From positions 38,996 through 102,995 of the forward strand of contig BDDD01002400.1 of NCBI GenBank assembly GCA_001972305.1: a DNA stretch of 64,000 nt, given 5' to 3'. This document shows, piece by piece, positions 35,074-45,481 of the stretch. The position numbers and the translations under genes are program-made. Under the pieces are notes generated by a model. The model made no database searches. It was not told the origin of the DNA and saw only the letters and a list, made by a program, of their open reading frames with translations. Each line of letters starts with the position of its first letter. The first letter of the stretch is position 1. Source of the stretch: Cephalotus follicularis. Taxonomy: Eukaryota > Streptophyta > Magnoliopsida > Oxalidales > Cephalotaceae.

Positions 35074-36475
35074 TGTAACACCCCCGATTCGGAACCGGGA
35101 TCACTCCAGATTCGGGATCGGTGTGTCACACAAAACTGAACTAAAAACATATCAAAGATCTTAATCTTAATCAATACGTGGTGGTTCTAAAAATCTGAAA
35201 ACATGTATAATCATGGAACATAAACTGAATATCACCAAAACAACCTCAAGAATATATATCGAGACTTCTCTAGACCGCTCATCGGTTGTTGCAAACATCT
35301 AACAGAAATAAAATCGTTCTCATAAGAACTTGAATTAAAATCAGACCTCAACTCATGGGTCATTGTACACTTATCATGACCATATAAGATAACAATAGGT
35401 TTAATACGTCCAATTCGCATAAGTCTCATCTAAACATAATTTCGAATTCGCTAAGGTAACTCCAATTTGTCCAATTCATCCAATTTCGAATAATAATACT
35501 AGTTTAGCTCATAATATCGTAAAACGATTACAAAAATACATAATTAAATCGAAAATAGAATTTAACGGAGTAGGGTTCAGAGTTTACCGAAAGCAGTCCG
35601 AACAGAGCACAGAGTCATAATCACATCGCAGAACCAGATTGGATCATACCTATGCGGAGAACGGAGTCGGAAAACTGTCCAAAAATATGTCGCTAGAGAC
35701 AGCCGCGCGTGGGCTCACCCGCGCCGCTGGCCTGCGCGTGTCTGTCACGCGTCGCCGGTCAGTCGCTGAGAAGGGCCGATCTGAAGCGTTTGAAGCCGGG
35801 GATCACATATCCAGGGCGCGTTTGCCATGAAGTCGCCGCATTTTGCCGGAACAAAGACGTTTGACCGCGATTGGACTTTGCGCCGATCTGCTTTTCCGAC
35901 GTCGCCAAGGGTCGGGGCTGGTTGGGTTCGCTTCCTCTCGACGCCAGGATGCCGAATATGACCTTGGCTTGTCGTACCGATCACCGGAGCAGGAGATTCG
36001 ATGCCAAACAGATGCGGGACAGAGAAGACGTCGCGCACGCCGAAGGAGACGTTGGCCGGTGCAGGGGTTGGGTCCGGTGGACTCAGGAGGTCGTGGGGGT
36101 TCGACCGATGACTTCGTCGGCGCCATATCGGCACTGACGCCGGTGAAAGCGGCTGAAAGGGGAGAGAGAACTTGAGAGACGGCGGGAGAGAGAGGAGAGA
36201 GAGAGAAAGAGAAAAATAAATAAATACAAAATAGGGTTTTGAATTTTTAAAATGCAGAAAATGGTTTTAACTAGTAAATAAAAAGCCAAAAAATGTTTTA
36301 TTTAATCATAAACTTAATATCAAAACCCACTAGGCTAAGGCCAAAACCCACTTAGCCTAGCCAAAAGCAAAACAAACCAAAAAATGGGCAGTCCACAAAC
36401 CAAAAAAAAATCGACAGCCCATACGAAACAGATCAAAAAGCCCAAAAAATCTATACGGAAAAACGGGATATTACA
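35074..36475 (-). mobile_element. 3' LTR of the coding-free element
   Basis: 1402 bp. It contains a GC-rich block (about 35700-36140) after a GA/CT-rich leader (36165-36215), typical of the transcribed part of Tekay-type LTRs. It carries about 155 bp (about 36290-36450) that the sister LTR lacks. Open frames inside it are conserved only because the two LTRs are copies. Confidence 0.85.
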
Positions 36476-36490
36476 TTTCCACCCCCATTA
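36476..36490 (-). other. Polypurine tract of the coding-free element
   Basis: On minus TTAATGGGGGTGGAAA directly precedes the LTR start, after a phrase TTTCGGGACGAAAT common in Tekay elements. Confidence 0.82.
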
Positions 36491-38297
36491 AAAATATTTC
36501 GTCCCGAAATCTAAACAACTACTAACCTAAAACAAGCAGATTATCTAGACGGAATGCGCCATGTCATAACAACGGAAACCTCAAACCATATGTAAAAACA
36601 GTATGGATAACCATTACAACCATATTCCTAGGATTTCTCAAAAATCGGGCATGATGTATTCGTTTATCGGACTCCATGCCACATGATAAACCACAATTTA
36701 TATGTTTGGCGATCAACTCTCATATCTCATCACAATCTATATGTTGGGATCAACCCGCACCAGACTATATTACCACTAAACAAAATATATCATTTGCACG
36801 CGAGGAACAATCCTTTCAATACTCTCAAAGATGAACATAATCATATCCAATAATATCATAAGCATGCAAAAGATAATCATGTCAATGAATAATCAATTGT
36901 GTACATTCTAACTCTTATAATCTCCCGAAAATTGGGCACGTAGTATTCTTTTATTGGACATATGCCCCCTGTAAAGAAAACACAATTTATATCCACACTC
37001 CCGAAGGAGGAACAATCAGTTATAAATAGGCTCAGCCCTCAGTAAACCACAATTTAAGTCCGAATCATCATTCCAATCTCTCAAATGTGAACTCGCATAT
37101 CTAATACATCAACATACATATCTTATGAGCACTGTCACATGTCGATAACTGAATAAACATATCTCTTAAGTTACCTCTTATACATAACAAGTCTCATAAA
37201 TCTATACAGTTTAGTTTATGAACAAAAAGCACTCTTTACAAATCATATAAACAAATCCATATCCATGATCATAAGCAGTGAATGTGTGCAGAGGTGTAGC
37301 AGATATATATAAAATCGATTATGTGAGATGCATACCTAGCATAAAAGATGTGAACAATGTCATCTCATATCCATATAAGCCATAACACAATCTGTCATTA
37401 GTAACTCCACCATATGTCATCATCCAAAGCCTTTTTATCCATATCAATCCATGACCATGCTATATCTATTACATTTCATATCCGTTTACGGTCCATATCC
37501 AATTACAATCCATATCCGTTTATGATTCACAGCCATATAGGACTCCACTAGGAATCTAGAGGTAAACTCCATATGTAGTTGACGTCGAGGGGTTGACTAA
37601 ATACATATACTGTCCATACCAGCATATACAAGTAGTTAACTGTCACATCGGTTCATTCGAAAACTATTTCGAGCATCCATGCAATGCCCACCCATTCAAT
37701 AACAGTCCATCCGATCACTAACCGTTCAATAACGACCCTTACGATCACTGTCTGATCAATAACGATCCATTCGATCACTGTCCGTTCTATAACGGGTCAC
37801 ACGATCACTATTCATTTAACAACAGTCCTTACGATCACGATCTGTTCAATAACGGTCCTTAATGATACTATGAGATCGACAACGATACACTAGCCATCCA
37901 TACACTATCCAATCACAATGATCATTCATATTCTATCTCGATCAACCACTATTCGATACGGAAGCTATTAAGACAACACTTATGCATTTCGGTCCATTTG
38001 ATCGATCTCTTAGCATTACGGCTCATTCTGTCGGTCTTTTAATCGCTATACAGTTGGCTCATACCGTGCATCCTCTTGTGAAATAGCTGACTCAGCCTGC
38101 GGATTAACATTCCTTAGTCGTCCGACTCTTCGTGTCATCAAAGAAACAAAACCGAAACGGAGTAAAACAAAGAGAGACAAAAAAACTAGAATACAAAGGA
38201 CATATCGAAACGACTCTTAAGGAATAGCCCTAGCCCAAATGTCTACCCATCTCACAGGTCAAACCTAGATAGGTCTTCTAAGAAAAGAAAAACTTAT
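36491..38297 (-). mobile_element. Internal region of the coding-free element
   Basis: AT-rich with no gene. It has fragments related to 42960-43640 (for example CGGGCATG..GTAT followed by TTTATCGGAC, and CATACCAGCATATA). About six units of a roughly 30-bp repeat lie at about 37690-37885, built on ATAACGATCCATTCGATCACTG. Confidence 0.7.
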
Positions 38298-38309
38298 TCT
38301 CTGATACCA
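38298..38309 (-). other. Primer binding site of the coding-free element
   Basis: On minus TGGTATCAGAGA, initiator tRNA-Met type, four bases from the LTR. Confidence 0.88.
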
Positions 38310-38313
38310 TAAC

Positions 38314-39561
38314 TGTAACACCCCCGATTCGGAACCGGGATCACTCCCGATTCGGGATCGATCTGTCACACAAAGCTGAACTAAAAACATATCAAAGATC
38401 TTAATCTTAATCAATACGTGGTGGTTCTAAAAATCTGAAAACATGTATAATCATGGAACATAAACTGAATCTCACCAAAACAACCTCAAGAATATATATC
38501 GAGACTTCTCTAGACCGCTCATCGGTTGTTGCAAACATCTAACAGAAATAAAATCGTTCTCATAAGGACTTGAATTAAAATCAGACCTTAACTCATGGGT
38601 CATTGTACACTTATCATGACCATATAATATAACAATAGGTTTAATACGTCCAATTCACATAAGTCTCATCTAAACATAATTTCGAATTCGCTAAGGTAAG
38701 TCCAATTTGTCTAATTCATCCAATTTCGAATCATAATACTAGTTTAGCTCATAATATCGTTAAACGATTACATAAATACATAATTCAATCGAAAACAGAA
38801 TTTAACAGAGTAGGGTTCAGAGTTTACCGAAAGCAGTCTGAATAGAGCACAGAGCCATAATCGCATCGCGGAACCAGAGCGGATCATACCTATTTGGAGA
38901 ACGGAGTCGGAAAACTATCCGAAAATATGTCGTCGGAGACAGCCGCGCGTGGGCTCACACGCCGCGGCTGGCGGGTGCCTGTCTGTCACGCGTCGCCGGT
39001 CAAGCACTGAGAAGGGCCGATCTGGAGCGTTTGAAGCCGGGGATCACATATCCAGGGCGCGTTTTTCATGAAGCCACCGCGTTTGGCCGAAACAAAGATC
39101 TTTGACCGCGGTTGGACTTTGCGCTGATCTGCTTTTTTGGCGTCGCCAAGGGTCGGGGCTGGTCGGGTTCGCTTCCTCTCGACGCCAGGATGCCGAATAT
39201 GACCTTGGCTTGTTATGCCGATCACCGGAGTGGGAGAATCGATGCCAAACAGATGCAGGACAGAGAAGACGTCGCGCACGCCGAAGAAGACGTTGGCCGG
39301 TGCAGGGGTTGGGTCCGGTGGACTCAGGAGGTTGTGGGGGTTCGACCTATGCCTTCGTCGGAACCATATCGGCACTGACACCGGTGACAGCGGCTGAAAG
39401 GGGAGAGAGGACGAGAGAGACGGCGGGAGAGAGAGGAGAGAGAGAGAAAGAGAAAAAAAAATAAATACAAAATAGGGTTTTGAATTTTTAAAATGTAGAA
39501 AATGGTTTTAACTAGTAAATAAAAAGCCAAAAATTGTTTTACGAAAAAACGGGATATTACA
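38314..39561 (-). mobile_element. 5' LTR of the coding-free element
   Basis: 1248 bp. It matches 35074-36475 but has lost about 155 bp just before its ACGAAAAAACGGGATATTACA end. The same GC-rich block and GA-rich leader are present (38940-39450). Confidence 0.85.
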
Positions 39562-40215
39562 GTAACCCCTGTTGATGCTCGAGCTACCTCCTCAGGACTC
39601 CTTATAATCCTCCTGGTCTGTTTAGTTTGGGCCATGGCAGTTTCAGAGAGAGAGAGAGATAAGGATACGATGGTCATATAAAACCTTGGGGTACTCAAAC
39701 GAGAGAATGAAAATGAAGAAGAAGAAGGAAATCACCTTTTGATGATAAGGTTTTGAGCGAAGCCTGAGTTTGAAGGTTGAGAGAACAGGTACGTTGCAGA
39801 AAGCTCAAAGATTTGGAAGGCAAGAGAGCGTAAAGAATTTTCTCCCAGGAGAAGGGGGAATTTAAAGAACCGTGGATGGAATTCAACCCTTCAGATCCCT
39901 TTTGATATGTATGGTGGAGATTAGCTAGACATGTAATGCGTGGGAAACTAAGGGTCTATGCGCGATAACCGAAGAGACCAAGGTGTGTAAAACCCTTCCT
40001 CTTCCGTGTCATGATTAGCATTGATTGATGGGATGTGAATCGGATGGGACAACTGGCAAGCCACATCACATTAATTGGCCAACCTGGGCCAGGTTCTCAA
40101 GCCCAACAAAAGGTATAGCTCTTTTCATCCACGGGACATGAGCCCCTTTTTGAGGTCTGGCCACATATGATCTCCATCTTCTGTCAGGCCCAGAAAATGA
40201 AGACCAGGGGGCATA

Positions 40216-40717
40216 TGATACGGGTAAAATTTGGCCCATAAACCCTGCGACGTGTCCTCGGGGAAATGAGATAGATGTCCTCCAGAGACCAAGAAACGTG
40301 GTCAAGCGTTACCAAACCCAAAGAATCACGCATAATAGCGTATAGGAGCCAAATCCGGTGGAGAATCAGGGATATGCCCGAGATCCTTGGGCATTTCCTC
40401 AGGGGATACATATTAGCTCTGAAAATCAAGCAATCAGTTGGAATTTGACTCCTATAAATACAGGAATAAACCACATAATCTAGGTCTGCTGTTTTAACAC
40501 TCTAAAGCGCCTTAAATCCTTCTTCATTGACCAACTTAAGCATAGGAGTGTCCCCGGGAGAAACCCTCCTGGACATTCGATGTGTTTGCTTACTTGTGCA
40601 GGGAATATAGTCACATCACCATCCACATTTTCTTCTCAGAGCTTTCACAGTGTTTCTCTCAATAAATCAAAGCCCTACACGTGGGATACTGTTGAGTTGA
40701 GGTTTTTTGTATCAACA
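40216..40717 (+). mobile_element. 3' LTR of the second Tat element
   Basis: 502 bp, TGATACGGG...GTATCAACA, preceded by a purine tract (CCAGGGGGCATA). A TATAAATA box lies at 40453-40460. It shares GTGTCCCCGGGAG and ACTTGTGCAGGGA with the first Tat LTR. Confidence 0.87.
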
Positions 40718-41458
40718 GTACTCAATAATTAATATCTCTATAATACTTAAATGTTTTCTCACATAGTCACATAAATAAAAGATTATTGCAATATTTGTAT
40801 ATTCGTTTGATGATTGGATTTATGAATGAAAAATATAGAAGAATACTTTAAACAAGAATATAAATTGACAAATAAAAGTAAAAACACAAGTTGATAGTAA
40901 AAACTGAAAATATAAAGAAAGTTGAGAGGAAAATTCTTAAGATTGTTTAAGTTTTGTATAATGATTTCAAGATCTTTATTGCAGAGGTTTCTTCACATAT
41001 ACATAATTGACGGTCAAGATCAATTCTTAACTAACTTATATAATCATCTTCTGATCTTAACATATGTCACAACATATATTAGTTATAATTGAAATCCTTG
41101 ATTTTATAGACGCTTTCACGTGGCCTTCTTTTTTCAATTACCGTATCACGCCTCCATAGCTCACACGCCTTCTCACTCTTCATGCCACAACTAATATATA
41201 TACCACAACATTCAAACCTCTCCTCTAGTTATATGGAGGATCCTTAGCTGATGTGGTATAGGACGATATTTTGGTCTTCTCAAATAAGTTAAATTACATC
41301 ATAAACATTTAGTCCCCTGACTCTTTGTAATTATATATATAATTGGAAAAAATCATAAACTCTTCATATTCTCTTCTACTCTTAAACCCTAAGTTTTGCT
41401 CTTTTCTTTTCTTCGTGCCATTATCCTCCATTCGTACTACTTTCAAGCTTTTCTTCTA
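40718..41458. other. AT-rich unclassified DNA, possible promoter and 5' UTR of a gene remnant
   Basis: No ORF or repeat is recognised. The end (about 41340-41460) has a TATATATATAATT stretch, then TCTTCT-rich and ACTCTTAAACCCTAAG sequence resembling a plant 5' leader that would lead to the ATG at 42641 once the MULE is removed. Confidence 0.35.
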
Positions 41459-41467
41459 TTTTTAAAA

Positions 41468-42632
41468 GGGTAAATTATACAAAAACGCTTGAGTTTTATC
41501 TCTATTGACACATTAGCGCCTAAAGATTCAAAACAGAAACATTGACACTTATGATGCTGTTTGGTAAACAGTTAGACACCTGCCGTTAATCTGCCGTTAG
41601 TTGATCCGCCGCCACATCAGTGTTATATTAATAACATTGGGTAAATTACACAAAAACACCTGAGTTTTATCTCCATTGACACTTTAGCCCCTGAAGATTG
41701 CAAAATGACAAAGTCACACCTTAATATTGTTAACGAAAATTAGAAAATACAATACTACCCTTATATTAAAAAATCTGCACTTAGTGTATTAAAAAATCTC
41801 AGTTCTCTCTCCATGCTCTCCCTCCCTCACCAAACCACACCAACAATGGGATCCATACCAGATTTGCATTCAAAACTCTCGAGTCTAGATAGAGGAAGGG
41901 CAGTGATGGAGGTGTGTCATGCGATGGTCAGTGTGGTAAGGTGAGTGCGTGGCTGCTTGTGAATGATGTACGCTTGGGTGATTGGTTGGAGGTTGTCTTT
42001 TATGGCAGTGAAATTTTTTTATGTGGGTATGCTTTGTGGGTTTTGGTTTTGCAGGGTGTTTTGAGGTTGTGGTTTGGTTGTGGGTTTTTGTTTTGGGCAG
42101 TGGTTTTTGTTTCATAGTGGCTACTTGTTGGTAATTTAGGCACTGGATAAGGCTTTGGTTATAGGTTTTAGGGGTTGTGTTTGGTTGAGCATTTGGTGGA
42201 GGTGAAGGGTTGTTTTGATGGAGCTGGGTTCATGTGGGGGTGTGAGTGGAGCTAGTGAAAATGGCTATGCGTGTTCGGTGGCTATGCTCGTTCGGAGAGC
42301 ATGGAGAGGGAACTGCGATTTTTTAATACACTAAGTACATATTTTTTAATATAAGGGTAGTATTATATTTTGCAATTTCCGTTAACAACATTAATAATGA
42401 GGTGTGACTTTGTCATTTTGTAATCTTCAGGTGCTAAAGTGTCAACGGAGATAAAACTCAAGTGTTTTTGTGTAATTTACCCTAAAACTAACGGATCAAC
42501 TAACAGCAGATTAACGACAGGTGTCTAACTGTCTACCAAACAGCATCATAAGTGTCAAAGTTTCTGTTTTGAATCTTCAGGTGCTAAAGTGTCAACGGAG
42601 ATAAAACTCAGGTGTTTTTGTGTAATTTACCC
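41468..42632. mobile_element. Mutator-like element with nested terminal inverted repeats
   Basis: The ends are GGGTAAATTATACAAAAACG and the inverse ...TGTGTAATTTACCC. The outer inverted repeats are about 150 bp. A perfect 9-bp target duplication, TTTTTAAAA, lies at 41459-41467 and 42633-42641, as expected for MULEs. No transposase is present, so it is non-autonomous. Confidence 0.85.
41639..42482. mobile_element. Inner MULE-like unit with the same terminal repeats
   Basis: A second pair of GGGTAAATTACACAAAAACACC ends, given here only in part, faces inward of the outer pair. The 9-bp flanks (AATAACATT and TAAAACTAA) do not match, so either it inserted and decayed or the outer unit arose by TIR duplication. 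The interior (41810-42310) is GT-rich on plus with no recognisable captured gene. Confidence 0.65.
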
Positions 42633-42640
42633 TTTTTAAA

Positions 42641-42845
42641 ATGGCTCCCAAAACCGAATCTTTAGCTGAAACCTCAAAGGCTCCAAAGGATTCTCCAGAT
42701 ATTTCTTTAAGTCATTGGCATCTATGGTTCAATATCGAGACTAAATATTTTTAGAGCAAACACTCTTCATCTACTTCTATCATCCAAAGAAATCCTCTCC
42801 TTCTGGGTTGGGAATCCGAATAAGGGAAAAACTATGAAGTTCAAC
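42641..42845 (+). pseudogene. Gene-like remnant starting at an ATG beside the MULE
   Basis: ATG at 42641 opens MAPKTESLAETSKAPKDS and continues to ISLSHWHLWFNIETKYF, with TAG at codon 39. The same frame resumes with SKHSSSTSIIQRNPLLLGWESE and a second stop. The MULE duplication overlaps the A of the ATG, so the insertion lay at the start codon. I do not recognise the product; it may be an extra ORF of a transposon. DNA beyond 42846 is another repeat. Confidence 0.35.
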
Positions 42846-44175
42846 TGTCACGCCCTGAATGCCAAGGGAAACCCCTAAAACCCGACGCATGATATTCCAT
42901 CCATCCAATCAATCCAGTCATAACATACCCAAAAGTGATATAAATTTAAAACTTAAAATCAATATGATTTAACGAAAACGGGCATGTAGTATCTGTTTAT
43001 CGGACTATGCCCCATATAAAAAAAACACAATTTATAATATACGCTCAGCCCTCAACAACCACACTCCCGTAGGAGGAATCCAAAATATACCATATGTATG
43101 CAGAGATAAACATTCAAATATCTCAATGGATGAACCCATCCTTATCCATACAACAACACACATACATATCTTAAGCATTGCCACAAGTCGGTAGGTCAAT
43201 AGCTAAAACTAAATCATGTCTCTTATACAACATCTATTCATTTACATTAACTACATTTATACTAGGTAGGTCAGAGAAGATTTAGATCCTTACTCTGCGA
43301 TTAGCCCGGCTGATCACTGCTGCGCGTCACCTGGACCTGAACTTGACCCATTACAATGAATGGGTCAACAACTCGGAGGTTGTGTACAATATACATATGC
43401 AATAAGGATGCAACAAATATATATGATGATGTCATGAGAATGCATACGTGCTCATAAGCCACAATATTAGCATATCGCATTCATAATATGGCAACTCATT
43501 CATCTGATAACAATCTAGAGGCTAACTAAATATATATACTATCCCATACCAGCATATATAAGCAGTTAACCATCTAGAGGCCAAATAAATATATATACCA
43601 TCACATACCAACATATATAAGTAGTTAACCACATATTACATCAATTCATAACCATACAGTCCATAATGATACGATCCATAACGATACAATACGATGTGAT
43701 TCGATAACGATACGATCCGTAATGATACGATCCATAACGATACAATACGATGCGATTCGATAACGATACGATCCGTAATGATACGTATCGATACAATCCA
43801 TAACGATATAATAAATTTAGTATCCATAACCATACGATCCATAACCGTACCATCCATTCCATATCGATCCATTCCATAACGATCCATAACCATACCATCC
43901 ATTACCATTCCATAACCATACGATCACCATTCCATAATAGAGATCTCTATGATCCATGACATACCATATCCATTCCATCCATGACCGTACAATCCATAAC
44001 TGTACGATCCATTACAATCCATAACCGTACGATTCGTAACCGTATGATCCCTAACAATTCGATCCATAACCATACGATCCGTAACCGTACGATCTGTAAC
44101 CATTCGATCCATAACTCTTCGATCCATAACCGTATGGTCCGTAACCATACGATCCTTAACCCTTCGATCCATAAT
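42846..44175. mobile_element. Unclassified chromovirus-like fragment
   Basis: It opens TGTCACGCCCTG, a form common at chromovirus LTR ends. It shares phrases with the internal region at 36640-37640: TTTATCGGAC, GCTCAGCCCTCA, and CATACCAGCATATA followed by AGTTAAC. Two copies of a roughly 75-bp unit lie at 43505-43630. No target duplication or ORF was found. Confidence 0.45.
43650..44175. repeat. 15-bp minisatellite
   Basis: About 35 degenerate units of CGATCCATAACCATA/CGATCCGTAACCGTA run through about 525 bp. They are the only reason for the long Met-Asp-Arg-rich open frames on minus. The unit resembles half of the 30-bp repeat at about 37690-37885. Confidence 0.8.
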
Positions 44176-45481
44176 GTGACACCCTGTGTCATATGTAGGT
44201 GTGTGACGTGCAAAAGACGTGAGTGTAAATTATTATTTGAAAAAAAAAACAAAACGTGAAGCGCCCGATGCTTTCTAGAAAGTGCCAGGCGGTTCAAAAG
44301 AAAGGAGAAATGGACATGGGAGAAAGAGAGAATAGAGTGTGGGCGGGAGAGACAGAGAGAGAGATACCTGAAACAAGAGCACCGACGATCAGAGATCAAT
44401 GCCAGGAGGAGTTGGCGAGCGGCACAAGTCACCACCGACGGTAACCCTTCCTCTTCTTCTCTTTTCTTCTTTTTCTCCACGGGCGTCATCTCCTATGCCG
44501 CTCACTACCACCGCCGAAATCATCACGGGTAGGGTCGAAGACCAGCTCTCCCCATTTTGATGGTGGTTGAGGTGTTATTTGGTCGGAATCAACCAAAATT
44601 TTGGCAGTTGAGTCAACTCAACAAGTTGACTGTTAGATGTAGTGACCCGATAAGCCATTAGATGGGTTGTCATATTATATCTTACCTTGTATGAAACAAT
44701 CTAATTCCTTATATATGATACGTGCTAAAATTTGTGATGGCTATATCACTTGTATTTTATCACATAATTGAAATAGTTTATTTATTACCTACTTATACTA
44801 GTGATGCCCTGACATAAGGTTGGATGCCTGGCATGGAGGCTGTGAGACTGGTTACCTTACTCCTTATGTCAAATTTGTTCCAAGTCATAGGTTCACTTTC
44901 TGGGCATTAGTGAACCGGATAGACTTGCACGTATGTTGCCTGCTCATGGAATCGGGGGATGGATTCTCTCACTACCATCTGTGTTGGACAGTAGGGCAAA
45001 TACGGAGTGCGCGCTGGGAGCGTGTACACTGAACAGGACCCGCGTAGGAGACACTATTTGGATAGTCGCTATTCTCGTGTCAGTAGTGTCTCCTACTTGT
45101 TGCGATTGTGTATAAGTGATTATCACTTAGCGAGTTCTTTAACTCGTCTGATCCTTAGACCTGAGCGACTACTCTATATTGTGTGGAGACGGTTATGCTT
45201 TGATCTCCACCTTACCCAGTCCTTACGCAGGGCTGGAAATCGGATGGTCTTTGGGTATGATCGAATCTATACGAATATAAGTGAGTGCGCAATAAGGGAT
45301 TGTCACACCTGAGCGAAGGTGATCGGCCCTATTATGGTCTGATTATACTTTGGACTTATGAAATCCTTGTCCAAGGTTGAGGTAGACTGGAAATTAGATT
45401 TTTGGAGAGTTTTCCAAAGGTCCTAGTAATGATCAGATATTTTAGCCATTGAGGTACTATCTAGGGTTGACACATATCCTT

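Larger units (their letters stand above)
35074..39561 (-). mobile_element. Coding-free LTR element (LARD-like, Tekay-related)
   Basis: Two similar LTRs (35074-36475 and 38314-39561) flank a 1.84-kb internal region. A perfect target duplication, GTAAC, lies at 35069-35073 and 39562-39566. Primer site and polypurine tract place it on minus. No gag or pol similarity is visible inside, so it depends on an autonomous partner. The LTR ends (TGTAATATCCC...GGGGGTGTTACA on minus) match the Tekay-type LTRs in this window. The first about 175 bp of the two LTRs differ at only about five positions by eye, so it is fairly young. Confidence 0.88.
33378..39635 (-). pseudogene. Antisense ORF of the second Tat element, split by an insertion
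   Basis: It starts at ATG 39635 (AQTKQTRRIIRSPEEVARAS), runs to 39562, skips the 35074-39561 insertion and resumes at 35073. Recognisable parts are FVVFQDALEHELRIPLP, KIHPSMLQAQS and GLFKEFHIM. The open piece 34575-34217 carries KNLPRFTPCPWYDTLDT, parallel to 15392-15925. A likely intron lies at about 34130-34217 (donor GTATAATG, acceptor CCTTGCAG). The next exon, 34123-33431, opens MASRDSTIDLIRAG and is a charged coiled coil ending in an extended FSFE tail. Several stops lie between 35073 and 34580. The last exon is cut off after GCCATGGTCGATGC at 33378. Its parallel with 13809-16155 supports the exon model. Confidence 0.75.
33378..40717 (+). mobile_element. Second Tat element, 5'-truncated, interrupted
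   Basis: Only the antisense ORF region, leader, polypurine tract and 3' LTR remain; gag-pol is gone. It adjoins the Athila-like LTR on the left, which probably inserted here. An LTR element at 35074-39561 splits the antisense ORF. The LTR at 40216-40717 matches the first Tat element at moderate similarity. Confidence 0.82.

Noticed and set aside
35745-39381. Two similar 129-131 residue open frames on minus (35745-36134 and 38986-39381) that look like a conserved gene pair.
   Set aside because: They lie at the same place in the two LTRs of one element, so their similarity comes from LTR duplication. The block is the GC-rich transcribed part after a GA-rich leader, and no family motif is seen.
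40718-41458. A possible intact host promoter and gene.
   Set aside because: The only downstream frame (42641) stops after 38 codons and is cut off at 42846 by another repeat; at most a remnant.
43636-44489. Long open frames rich in Met-Asp-Arg on minus.
   Set aside because: They are translations of the 15-bp minisatellite, whose length is a multiple of three and so stays open by itself.
44820-45312. Several overlapping open frames of 60-100 codons that might be a small host gene.
   Set aside because: No domain, splice structure or codon pattern supports a gene; the sequence continues repetitive LTR-type DNA on both sides.
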